9,964 bases of DNA from Acidothermales bacterium (lineage in GTDB: Bacteria; Actinomycetota; Actinomycetes; Streptosporangiales; WHST01), in contig JAFMQP010000113.1 in NCBI GenBank assembly GCA_017354575.1, positions 1 to 9,964 of the forward strand, given 5' to 3'. The notes beneath the pieces are model-generated. The model was given only the letters and a program-made list of their open reading frames with translations. It was not told the origin of the DNA and ran no database searches. Shown here one piece after another: positions 1 to 6,053 of the stretch. The stretch's first letter is position 1. The number at the start of each line of letters is the position of its first letter. A program made the translations under genes and the position numbers.

Positions 1-642
1 GATGACGGCCCAGCGGCCGGTGCGGTAGTGGTACCGGTTGATGAACGAGGCGATCCAGCTGCGCATCGCGGACTGGCTCTTTCCGTAGCACGTCGAGCCG
101 TACGGGTTGTACTCGATGTCGAGCGTGCCGGGCAACGTCTTGCCGTCCTTCGACCAGGCGCCACCGTGGTCGGCGAAGTAGTTCGCCTGGGTGGCTCCGG
201 TCGACTTGTTCGGCAGCGCGAAGTGGTACGCCCCGTGCTTGAGACCCGCCTTGTACGCCCCCAAGTAGTTCGCGCCGAACCTGGGATCGCGGTACGACGT
301 GCCCTCTGTCGCCTTGGCGTAGGAGAACCTTGCGCCCTTGGAGTAGACGGTGCTCCAGTTGATGGAGCCCTGCCAGTGGCTGACGTCGTTGCCACGCACG
401 CTGGACGTGGCGAGGGTCTGCACGGTCGGCGTGGCCATGGTCTGGCTGCCCTCGTGTGCCGCGATCGTCGAGCCCATGAAATCGCGCCCGGGGTGGGTGA
501 CTTTCCCCGAGCTATTCGCATTCCCGCCGGAATGGGGTGCGGCGTTCGCGGGGGCAGCCAATGCGAACGACGCGGTCGCCGCGGACGCCGCGAGCGCGGC
601 GAGCCCGAGGGCCAGGGGTCTTCTGGTGGGGGGAAGGGACAT
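1..642 (-). CDS. Secreted GH25 lysozyme (N-acetylmuramidase), 3' end cut by window start
   Basis: The reading frame runs open on the minus strand from the ATG at 642 to the window edge (214 codons, no stop seen). I translated it by hand. It begins with a signal peptide: MSLPPTRRPL, then an Ala/Leu-rich core and a likely cleavage near PANA-A (residues 34-35). A short pro-region (about 36-83) follows, then a glycoside hydrolase family 25 domain. That domain opens with NDVSHWQG (Asp86) and contains the family's DxE signature in LDIEYNPYG (Asp175, Glu177). In characterised GH25 enzymes these acidic residues cleave the MurNAc-GlcNAc beta-1,4 bond of peptidoglycan. An AAGGAG ribosome-binding site lies about 5 bases before the ATG. 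The protein is a close paralogue of the gene at 825-1676, which lies upstream of it in the same direction. The missing C-terminal part should be about 75 residues, judging from the paralogue. Export and muramidase activity are inferred from the family. Confidence 0.93.
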   Translation of the reverse strand, partial: MSLPPTRRPLALGLAALAASAATASFALAAPANAAPHSGGNANSSGKVTHPGRDFMGSTIAAHEGSQTMATPTVQTLATSSVRGNDVSHWQGSINWSTVYSKGARFSYAKATEGTSYRDPRFGANYLGAYKAGLKHGAYHFALPNKSTGATQANYFADHGGAWSKDGKTLPGTLDIEYNPYGSTCYGKSQSAMRSWIASFINRYHYRTGRWAVI

Positions 643-723
643 GAGCGCTCCTTGAGGGTAAGAGCTAGGCACCACGACGAGACGTCCCACTGGCACGTGT
701 CAGGCCGCCCGGTCGTCACCATG

Positions 724-752
724 AGTTTGCGGGACACGGCGACGCAAATCAA
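724..752 (-). promoter_or_regulatory. Candidate promoter of the first lysozyme gene
   Basis: Read on the minus strand, TTGATT (747-752) and CAAACT (724-729) are separated by exactly 17 bases, about 80 bases upstream of the ATG at 642. The -35 resembles TTGACA; the -10 match is weak. The intergenic stretch 643-824 also holds the AAGGAG site and a CACGTG core at 693-698. Nothing in it looks like a strong terminator for the upstream lysozyme gene, so read-through from 825-1676 is possible. Confidence 0.25.
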
Positions 753-824
753 GGGTGAAAGGGAATTAAGCGACAAACAGCACGGGCCGAGGAGTTATCC
801 CCAGGAACCCGCACCGCCGTACGT

Positions 825-1676
825 TCAGCCGGTTGCGAGCACCTGCAGCCGGGCATACGCGCCGTTGAACACGTCCTGGTCACCCGGGAAAGTGCCCGAG
901 TCGGCATACTGCCAGAACGTGTAGAAGCTCCAGCCTGCCGGCAGCGTGCCGGCGCTGGACGCGTAGCGCGCAACCCACAGCGGATTGTTGGCAGCGAAGC
1001 CGCTGTAGTTGCCCGTGCACCGCGTCCACCAGTCCGTGGTGCTGTAGATGGGGGCCCAGCGGCCGGTGCGCGCATGGTACTGATTGATGAACGATGCGAT
1101 CCAGCTACGCATGGACGCCTGGCTCAGCCCGTAACACGTTGCGCCGTACGGGTTGTACTCGATGTCCAGCGCGCCCGGCAGCGTCTTGCCGTCCCTCGAC
1201 CAGCCGCCGCCGTGGGCGAGGAAGTAGTTCGCCTGGGTGGCGCCGCTGGACGTGTTCGGCGTCGCGAAATGGTACGAGCCGCGAATCATCCCGACGTTGT
1301 ACGAGCCGTTGTACTGCTGGCTGAAGTACGGGTTGGTGTAGTTCGTGCTCTCGGTCGCCTTGACGTACGCGAAGCGTGCGCCGTTGTTGTAGGCGGTCTG
1401 CCATGCGACGTTGCCCTGCCAGCTGCTGACGTCCATGCCGCGGACGGTCGTGGTCGCGAACGGCGTCGCACCCGACGCCGCGGTCTGGGCGGAGTGTCGC
1501 GTCGACCAGCCCATGTAGGCCTGTCCGCGCTTGGTGATGGTGGGCTTGTGGTCCGGGAGCGCGGCGGCGTTCGCCGCTCCGGCGAGGCCGGACGTCGCGG
1601 CTGCGACGAGCGCGGGTACGACACCGGCGCAGAAGACGAGCAAGCGCCGGGTGCGACGCTGCGGCGAGTGGGTCAT
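825..1676 (-). CDS. Secreted GH25 lysozyme (N-acetylmuramidase)
   Basis: A complete 283-residue protein. Residues 1 to about 38 form a signal peptide: the Arg-rich start MTHSPQRRTRR, a hydrophobic core, and ANA-A as a likely signal-peptidase site. A linker or pro-region (about 39-78) precedes a glycoside hydrolase family 25 domain that extends to the C-terminus. The catalytic signatures are GMDVSSWQG (Asp82) and LDIEYNPYG (Asp171, Glu173). The end carries the usual FWQYADSG and DQDVFNG barrel-closing segments. Cys181 and Cys220 could form a disulfide in the exported enzyme. No cell-wall binding domain is attached. An AAGGAG site stands about 6 bases before the ATG. The gene lies upstream of its paralogue at 1-642 with a 182-base gap and shares long stretches of nucleotide identity with it, indicating tandem duplication. 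Its role is probably peptidoglycan turnover or attack on other bacteria, which the sequence cannot distinguish. Confidence 0.96.
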   Translation of the reverse strand: MTHSPQRRTRRLLVFCAGVVPALVAAATSGLAGAANAAALPDHKPTITKRGQAYMGWSTRHSAQTAASGATPFATTTVRGMDVSSWQGNVAWQTAYNNGARFAYVKATESTNYTNPYFSQQYNGSYNVGMIRGSYHFATPNTSSGATQANYFLAHGGGWSRDGKTLPGALDIEYNPYGATCYGLSQASMRSWIASFINQYHARTGRWAPIYSTTDWWTRCTGNYSGFAANNPLWVARYASSAGTLPAGWSFYTFWQYADSGTFPGDQDVFNGAYARLQVLATG

Positions 1677-1707
1677 GTGTGCTCCTTGGGGGTAGAGCGC
1701 GGCACCG

Positions 1708-1721
1708 TGACCACGTGGTCA
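1708..1721. promoter_or_regulatory. 14-bp perfect palindrome, possible operator
   Basis: TGACCACGTGGTCA reads identically on both strands and lies 32 bases upstream of the lysozyme ATG at 1676, close to where a promoter or operator would be. The leader of the paralogous lysozyme carries a related but imperfect site, TGACACGTGCCA on the minus strand (691-702), which shares the CACGTG core. A dimeric regulator common to both genes is an inference; the binding protein is unknown. Confidence 0.4.
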
Positions 1722-1751
1722 TCACAGCAGGTCACACAGTCGCTACCGCAC

Positions 1752-1780
1752 GAGTCTGTCGTCCATCGGCCTCAGGTCAA
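1752..1780 (-). promoter_or_regulatory. Candidate promoter of the second lysozyme gene
   Basis: On the minus strand, TTGACC (1775-1780) is a good -35 match. Seventeen bases later lies AGACTC (1752-1757), or CAGACT with a 16-base spacer, which is a poor -10. It points toward the ATG at 1676 and lies upstream of the 1708-1721 palindrome. The evidence is weak apart from the -35. Confidence 0.22.
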
Positions 1781-1867
1781 CCCCCTGTCTGCCAAGAGTG
1801 ACTGAACGTGACCCGTCGACCGGGTGCCGAGCGCCGGGCGTTGTCGCGCGTGGGATAGGACGGTGCT

Positions 1868-2368
1868 ATGCGCGTGAGCTTCGTCCAGGGCGACATCACC
1901 GAGCAGGACGTCGACGCCGTCGTCAATGCAGCCAACTCGTCTCTGCTCGGTGGGGGCGGTGTCGACGGCGCGATCCACCGCCGCGGTGGCCCCGAGATCC
2001 TGCACGAGTGCCGCCGGCTGCGGGAGACCGAGTACCCGGACGGGCTGCCCGTGGGCGAAGCGGTGGCGACGACGGGCGGACGGCTGCCCGCGCGTTGGGT
2101 CATCCACACCGTCGGGCCGGTGTACGCCAAGTCCGAGGACCGGTCCGGCCTGTTGGCGAGCTGCTATCGCGAGGCGCTCCGCGTCGCCGACGAGCTCGGC
2201 GCGCGCACGGTGGCGTTCCCGGCCATCTCGACGGGCATCTACCGTTATCCGCTCGACGAGGCCGCCCGCATCGCGCTCGAGACCGTCCGGGCCGCGGACG
2301 CCGACGTGGCCGAGGCGCGGTTCGTGCTGTTCGACCAGCGCACGTACGACGCGTTCACGGCCGCCTAG
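1868..2368 (+). CDS. Macro-domain protein, O-acetyl-ADP-ribose deacetylase type
   Basis: The 166-residue protein is a single macro domain with almost no extensions. The ADP-ribose binding signatures are clear: GDIT near residue 8, VNAANSSLLGGGGVDGAIH (about 19-37), which forms the catalytic loop, and AFPAISTGIYRYP (about 116-128), which holds the diphosphate-binding loop. This pattern fits the MacroD/YmdB class, which hydrolyses O-acetyl-ADP-ribose or removes mono-ADP-ribose from acidic residues. The protein should be cytoplasmic. The ATG at 1868 is supported by AGGA seven bases upstream; alternatively TAGGAC six bases upstream could be a -10 of a leaderless transcript. It is divergent from the lysozyme gene and is followed directly by a strong hairpin (2378-2426), so it is probably monocistronic. 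Its natural substrate cannot be read from the sequence. Confidence 0.94.
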   Translation: MRVSFVQGDITEQDVDAVVNAANSSLLGGGGVDGAIHRRGGPEILHECRRLRETEYPDGLPVGEAVATTGGRLPARWVIHTVGPVYAKSEDRSGLLASCYREALRVADELGARTVAFPAISTGIYRYPLDEAARIALETVRAADADVAEARFVLFDQRTYDAFTAA

Positions 2369-2377
2369 CGAGCGGAT

Positions 2378-2426
2378 GGTCGTGCTCGTAGCCATCATGG
2401 CGGCGACGGATGGTACGAGCACGACC
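2378..2426. terminator. Long stem-loop after the macro-domain gene, likely terminator
   Basis: The arms GGTCGTGCTCGTA (2378-2390) and TACGAGCACGACC (2414-2426) are perfect 13-base complements. After one bulged base (2391) the stem continues with CCATC/GATGG (2392-2396 with 2409-2413), leaving a 12-base loop. It starts nine bases after the macro-gene stop codon. There is no U-rich tail, which is common for actinobacterial terminators, so termination is an inference. Because the structure is symmetrical it could act on either strand. Confidence 0.55.
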
Positions 2427-2428
2427 CA

Positions 2429-2528
2429 GTCGCGTGCTGGCACCACCCCCGCCCCGACAGCAGGCGGCGAGCTGGGGGCCGGCTCTTGGCTGCTCCCAGA
2501 GGGTCGGGCGCTGGTGGCACCCTGCGAC
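2429..2528. other. 100-base imperfect hairpin, possible structured leader or small RNA
   Basis: Positions 2429-2447 pair with 2510-2528 at 15 of 19 positions, including the perfect GTCGC/GCGAC ends. The stem resumes inside with CCCGAC (2453-2458) against GTCGGG (2503-2508). The apex contains competing pairings: AGCAG 2459-2463 with CTGCT 2490-2494, and CTGGG 2472-2476 with CCCAG 2495-2499. The element lies two bases after the 2378-2426 hairpin and about 125 bases before the AlaX-type gene. No reading frame in the spacer resembles a known protein. It could be a leader RNA of the AlaX gene, a small RNA on either strand, or a relic repeat; I do not recognise it. Confidence 0.4.
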
Positions 2529-2543
2529 GCAACCGCCACCATG

Positions 2544-2572
2544 AGTATGTTGAGACTTAACACCTTGCACAA
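2544..2572 (-). promoter_or_regulatory. Candidate minus-strand promoter reading into the structured spacer
   Basis: In an AT-richer patch, the minus strand shows TTGTGC (2567-2572), a 17-base spacer and CATACT (2544-2549). Transcription would start near 2537 and run through both hairpins (2528-2429 and 2426-2378) toward the 3' end of the macro gene. No credible protein frame follows, so if it is active the product would be a non-coding or antisense RNA. This rests on motif match alone. Confidence 0.25.
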
Positions 2573-2652
2573 GGGCAACAGAGGAATTCGCCCGCGCCCG
2601 CGGCTCGGGGTAGCAGAGCGTTGCCGTCCACCCGGGCGTAGCCTCGCGAGGT

Positions 2653-3387
2653 ATGGCCACCGATCAGATGGGTCGAACGCACCGGCTCGAGGTGTTCGAT
2701 GCCGACGTCCGCGAGTGGGACGCGACCGTGCTCGACTCGTCCGCCGAGGGGATCGTGCTCGACCGGTCGGCGTTCTACCCGGGCGGTGGCGGGCAGCCGC
2801 CGGACGAGGGCGTGTTGCTGTGGGGCGGCGTAGAGACGCACGTCGACGGCGTCCGCAAAGGTGACGACCTGGTGCTGATCCCGCGCGAGGGCGACCCGGT
2901 GCCGCCGGTCGGCACCGCGGTGCGGGGCGCGGTCGCGGACGAGCGGCGCAGCATGCTGATGCGCACGCACTCGGGCCTGCACGTGCTGTGCGGCGTCGTG
3001 TTCCGTGACTACGGCGCTCTGGTCACCGGCGGCAACATGGAGCCCGGCGTCGCGCGGATGGACTTCAACCTGCCCGAGCTGCCGGACGGGTTCCGCGAGC
3101 ACATCGTCGAGGCGTGCAACGCGGAGGTCGCGGCGAACCGACGGGTGGACGTCAAGGTGCTGCCGTACGACGAGGCGTTCCAGATCCCGGACATCATCAG
3201 GACGGCGAAGAACCTGCTGCCGCCGGGGCTGTCCGAGGTGCGCATCATCGACATCGTCGGGCTCGACACCCAGGCCGACGGCGGGACGCACGTGGCGTCC
3301 ACGAAACAGATCGGCCGGATCGAGCTGGCGAAGGTCGAGAACAAGGGCAAGGGCTTCCGCCGCTGCCGCATCCGCATCGTCGACTGA
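2653..3387 (+). CDS. Alanyl-tRNA editing protein, AlaX type
   Basis: The 244-residue protein resembles the editing half of alanyl-tRNA synthetase without the synthetase. An N-terminal barrel region carries FYPGGGGQP (about 41-49). The editing domain carries HSGLH (His106, His110) and DGGTHVAST (Asp209, His213). In the family, two histidines of HxxxH plus the Cys and His of CxxxH bind zinc and deacylate Ser- or Gly-tRNA(Ala). Here the Cys position is Asp, so the metal site would be His3Asp. The protein is cytoplasmic and acts in translation quality control. The ATG at 2653 has no properly spaced Shine-Dalgarno, but TAGCCT (2639-2644) lies eight bases before it, which suits a leaderless transcript. 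ATG 2668 is an alternative start. It is 53 bases upstream of mshA. The fold assignment is firm; the exact substrate is inferred. Confidence 0.9.
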   Translation: MATDQMGRTHRLEVFDADVREWDATVLDSSAEGIVLDRSAFYPGGGGQPPDEGVLLWGGVETHVDGVRKGDDLVLIPREGDPVPPVGTAVRGAVADERRSMLMRTHSGLHVLCGVVFRDYGALVTGGNMEPGVARMDFNLPELPDGFREHIVEACNAEVAANRRVDVKVLPYDEAFQIPDIIRTAKNLLPPGLSEVRIIDIVGLDTQADGGTHVASTKQIGRIELAKVENKGKGFRRCRIRIVD

Positions 3388-3398
3388 CCGGCGGGAAT

Positions 3399-3414
3399 GC
3401 GCCGGGCCCGGCGC
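3399..3414. repeat. 16-bp perfect GC palindrome between the AlaX gene and mshA
   Basis: GCGCCGGGCCCGGCGC is a perfect palindrome 11 bases after the AlaX-type stop and 26 bases before the mshA start. As RNA it would fold with a six-pair stem and a GGCC loop. It could attenuate read-through from the AlaX gene into mshA or serve as an operator. In GC-rich DNA such short palindromes also arise by chance. Confidence 0.35.
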
Positions 3415-3440
3415 GCGGTTGCCGCCGTTGAGGTGATTCG

Positions 3441-4712
3441 GTGCTGCTCCCTTCGGTGCCCCGTCGCGTGGCCATGCTCAGCGTGCACACATCGCCGCTC
3501 GACACACCGGGTGACGGCGACGCCGGCGGGATGAACGTCTACGTCGTCGAGGTCGCCGAGCGGCTCGCCGCGGCGGGCACCGAGGTCGAGGTGTTCACCC
3601 GCGCCACGTCCAGCGAGCTGCCGCCGTGCGTCGAGATCGCGCCCGGCGTCACCGTTCGGCACGTGCTCGCGGGCCCGTACGAGGGTCTCGCCAAGGAGGA
3701 CCTGCCGGGCCAGCTGTGCGCGTTCACGGTCGGCGTGCTCAGGGCCGAGGCGCGGCAGGACCCCGGCCACTACGACCTCGTGCACTCCCACTACTGGCTG
3801 TCCGGGCAGGTCGGCTGGGTGGTCAAGGAGCGCTGGGGGGTCCCGCTCGTGCACAGCATGCACACCCTCGCCAGGGTGAAGAACGTCGCGCTCGCCGAGG
3901 GCGACCGGCCCGAGCCGGCGGCGCGGGTGATCGGCGAGCAGCAGGTGGTCGACGCCGCCGACCTGCTCGTCGCCAACACCGACGTCGAGGCCGGCCACCT
4001 GATCGGGCTGTACGGCGCCGACGCCGAGCACACCCGCGTCGTGCATCCCGGGGTCGACCTCGACACGTTCCGCCCGGAGCACGGTGCGCGCCGCCGGCTG
4101 GGGCTGCCGGACGACGCCGTCGTGCTGCTGTTCGCGGGACGCATCCAGCCGCTGAAGGCGCCGGACCTGCTGCTGCGCGCGGCCGCCGAGCTGGTGCGCG
4201 ACCATCCGGCGCTGCGCGAGCGTCTCGTGGTGGCGGTCGTCGGCGGTCCGTCGGGTGCGGCCGGCGGCCGGCTCGAGACCCTCGCAGGGCTGGCCGGGGA
4301 GCTCGGCGTCGCGGACGTCGTCCGGTTCCAGCCCCCGGTGGGCAAGGACGCGCTCGCCGACTGGTACCGCGCCGCCACCGTCACCGTGGTGCCGTCGTAC
4401 AACGAGTCGTTCGGCCTGGTCGCGCTCGAGTCGCAGGCGTGCGGCACGCCGGTCGTCGCGGCGCGGGTCGGCGGCCTGCCCACCGCCGTCGCCGACGGCG
4501 TGTCAGGACTGCTCGTCGACGGGCACGAGCCCGGTGCGTACGCCGCGGCCCTCGGCCGGGTCGTCAGCGAGGGATTCCGGCAGCGGCTGGCCGCGGGCGC
4601 GCTGCGGCAGGCGGCACGGTTCTCCTGGGACGTCACGGTCGCCGGGCTCACGGACGCCTATCGCGACGCCACGTCGCGGCACGCGGAGGAGAGGGCCCGC
4701 CTCTCGGCGTGA
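3441..4712 (+). CDS. mshA: D-inositol-3-phosphate glycosyltransferase (mycothiol synthesis)
   Basis: The 423-residue GT-B fold protein belongs to glycosyltransferase family 4. MshA joins UDP-GlcNAc to 1D-myo-inositol 3-phosphate, the first step of mycothiol synthesis in the cytoplasm. The N-terminal domain shows the MshA-typical DAGGMNVYV (about 27-35), VHSHYWLSG (114-122) and MHTLARVKN (140-148). The C-terminal nucleotide-binding domain shows GRIQPLKAPD (233-242) and NESFGLVALESQACGTPVV (321-339), including the E-x7-E motif. The length matches the family. The GTG start is supported by GAGGTG five bases upstream; an ATG at residue 12 would cut into the first beta strand. The next genes (YbjN-like, gpmA) match the order known from other actinobacteria. 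A hairpin after the stop may partly separate transcription of the downstream genes. Confidence 0.97.
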   Translation: MLLPSVPRRVAMLSVHTSPLDTPGDGDAGGMNVYVVEVAERLAAAGTEVEVFTRATSSELPPCVEIAPGVTVRHVLAGPYEGLAKEDLPGQLCAFTVGVLRAEARQDPGHYDLVHSHYWLSGQVGWVVKERWGVPLVHSMHTLARVKNVALAEGDRPEPAARVIGEQQVVDAADLLVANTDVEAGHLIGLYGADAEHTRVVHPGVDLDTFRPEHGARRRLGLPDDAVVLLFAGRIQPLKAPDLLLRAAAELVRDHPALRERLVVAVVGGPSGAAGGRLETLAGLAGELGVADVVRFQPPVGKDALADWYRAATVTVVPSYNESFGLVALESQACGTPVVAARVGGLPTAVADGVSGLLVDGHEPGAYAAALGRVVSEGFRQRLAAGALRQAARFSWDVTVAGLTDAYRDATSRHAEERARLSA

Positions 4713-4713
4713 C

Positions 4714-4752
4714 CCGGGCGGCCGGGCCAACGGCTCCGGTGCAGCCGCCCGG
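4714..4752 (+). terminator. Hairpin just after mshA, possible terminator or attenuator
   Basis: CCGGGCGGC (4714-4722) and GCCGCCCGG (4744-4752) are perfect complements around a 21-base loop, starting two bases after the mshA stop. No U tract follows. It lies 25 bases before the next start codon, so it could reduce read-through into the YbjN-like gene or stabilise the mshA mRNA end. Confidence 0.4.
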
Positions 4753-4777
4753 ACGACCCTGATGGCAGGCTGGGCGG

Positions 4778-5269
4778 ATGAGTGACGCCCGGGAGGATGC
4801 CGCCGACCTCGTGCGCCGTGCGCTCACCGCAGCCGAGCTGCCGGTGGACGAGCCGCAGCCGGGTACGTTCGTCACCACGCTGCCGGGCACGCACAAGCTG
4901 AAGACCACCTGCTCGCTCGTCGTGGGCGAGCACAGCGTGTCGGTGAACGCGTTCGTCGTCCGTGCGCCGGACGAGAACCACGCGGCGTTCTACCGCTGGC
5001 TGCTCGACCACAACCTGCGCGCGTACGGCGTGCACTACGCGCTCGACCCGCTGGGCGACGTCTACCTCGTCGGGCACATCCCCGTCGATTCGGTGACGAC
5101 CGACGAGGTCGACCGGGTGCTCGGCTGCGTCCTCGAGTACGCCGACGCCAGCTTCGACCGGCTGCTCGAGCTCGGCTTCGCCACCGCGATCCGGCGCGAG
5201 TGGGCGTGGCGCGTCGACCGGGGCGAGAGCCTCGCGAACCTGCAGGCGTTCAAGCATCTCGCCGAATAG
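4778..5269 (+). CDS. YbjN-domain protein of unknown function
   Basis: The 163-residue soluble protein has no signal peptide or membrane segment. Its middle part, with a two-layer pattern of alternating strands (TFVTTLPG, CSLVVGEHSVSVNAFVV, GDVYLVGHIPVD) and helices (FYRWLLDHN, DEVDRVLGCVLEYADASFDRLLELG), fits the YbjN domain. That domain has a type III secretion chaperone-like fold and is thought to bind protein partners. A YbjN-like gene between mshA and the phosphoglycerate mutase gene is a common actinobacterial arrangement (Rv0487 in Mycobacterium tuberculosis is the counterpart I have in mind). No catalytic residues are evident. The ATG at 4778 is preceded by CAGGCT at six bases, a possible -10 of a leaderless transcript, and there is no clear Shine-Dalgarno. 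The family call is good; the biochemical role is unknown. Confidence 0.88.
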   Translation: MSDAREDAADLVRRALTAAELPVDEPQPGTFVTTLPGTHKLKTTCSLVVGEHSVSVNAFVVRAPDENHAAFYRWLLDHNLRAYGVHYALDPLGDVYLVGHIPVDSVTTDEVDRVLGCVLEYADASFDRLLELGFATAIRREWAWRVDRGESLANLQAFKHLAE

Positions 5270-5286
5270 CCGTCAGGGGGGCTCGG

Positions 5287-5292
5287 TAGGCT
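5287..5292 (+). promoter_or_regulatory. Leaderless-type -10 element of gpmA
   Basis: TAGGCT fits the actinobacterial TANNNT -10 and ends seven bases before the gpmA ATG at 5300, the spacing at which transcription would start on the A of the ATG. The G-rich run at 5275-5281 is too far from the ATG to be a normal ribosome-binding site. No clear -35 is present. Confidence 0.45.
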
Positions 5293-5299
5293 CGGCGCC

Positions 5300-6040
5300 A
5301 TGGCGACGTTGGTTCTGGTCAGGCACGGCGAGAGTGTCTGGAACGCGGAGGGTCTGTTCACCGGGTGGGTCGACGTCGACCTGTCCGCGAAGGGCGAGGA
5401 GGAGGCGCAGCGCGCCGGTGACCTGCTCGCCGACGAGGGCTTGCTGCCCGACGTCGTGCACACCTCCGTGCTGCAGCGCGCGATCCGCACGGCGAACATC
5501 ACGCTCGACGGCTGCGACCGGCTGTGGATCCCCGTCCGGCGCACCTGGCGGCTGAACGAGCGCCACTACGGCGCGCTGCAGGGCAAGAACAAGGCGCAGA
5601 CCCGCGAGGAGTTCGGCGAGGAGCAGTTCATGGTCTGGCGGCGGTCGTACGACACGCCGCCGCCCCCGCTGCCCGTCGACCACGAGCTCTCCCAGGTGAA
5701 CGACCCGCGGTACGCCGAGCTGCCGTCCGACGCCGTGCCGCGCACGGAATGCCTCAGGGACGTGCTGGTCCGGCTGCTGCCGTACTGGTACGACGCGATC
5801 GTCCCCGACCTGCGGGTCGGGCGCACCGTGCTCGTCGCCGCGCACGGCAACTCGCTGCGCGCGCTCGTCAAGCACCTCGACGACATCTCCGACGACGAGA
5901 TCCCGGGGCTGAACATCCCCACCGGCATCCCGCTCGTCTACGAGCTCGGCGACGACATGCAGGCCGAGTCGAAGGGCTACCTCGACCCGGAGGCGGCGGA
6001 GGAGTCGATCGCGGCGGTTGCCGCCCAGGGTTCGAAGTAG
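5300..6040 (+). CDS. gpmA: 2,3-bisphosphoglycerate-dependent phosphoglycerate mutase
   Basis: The 246-residue cytoplasmic enzyme interconverts 3- and 2-phosphoglycerate in glycolysis and gluconeogenesis through a phosphohistidine. The histidine phosphatase signature LVRHGES places the phosphorylated His9 near the N-terminus. Arg60 in SVLQRAIRT, Glu87 in LNERHYG, and the second catalytic His182 in AAHGNSLR are all present. The LNERHYGALQGKNK segment and the length of about 246 residues separate true dPGM enzymes from broader histidine phosphatases. The start at 5300 places RHG at the usual distance from the N-terminus. The gene is 30 bases after the YbjN-like gene and 13 bases before the aldo/keto reductase gene, so the last two are probably co-transcribed. 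Confidence 0.97.
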   Translation: MATLVLVRHGESVWNAEGLFTGWVDVDLSAKGEEEAQRAGDLLADEGLLPDVVHTSVLQRAIRTANITLDGCDRLWIPVRRTWRLNERHYGALQGKNKAQTREEFGEEQFMVWRRSYDTPPPPLPVDHELSQVNDPRYAELPSDAVPRTECLRDVLVRLLPYWYDAIVPDLRVGRTVLVAAHGNSLRALVKHLDDISDDEIPGLNIPTGIPLVYELGDDMQAESKGYLDPEAAEESIAAVAAQGSK

Positions 6041-6053
6041 TGGGATAGCGGGT

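Noticed and set aside
643..824. A ydaO-like c-di-AMP riboswitch in the lysozyme leader (minus-strand TCGCTTAAT at about 765-773)
   Set aside because: Only this short string matches; the following conserved G-rich segment with GACCCA and the GGGGUGAAUC element of the aptamer are absent.
28..924. Plus-strand open frame across the first lysozyme and its leader
   Set aside because: It is the complement of the GH25 gene and the intergenic region; the composition is typical of a shadow frame.
3009..4205. A 398-codon minus-strand open frame overlapping the AlaX gene and mshA
   Set aside because: Low-complexity translation with no domain signature, covering two well-supported plus-strand genes.
6018..6053. 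A TTG-started N-terminal extension of the aldo/keto reductase
   Set aside because: It overlaps the end of gpmA, and the ATG at 6054 gives the expected family N-terminus.
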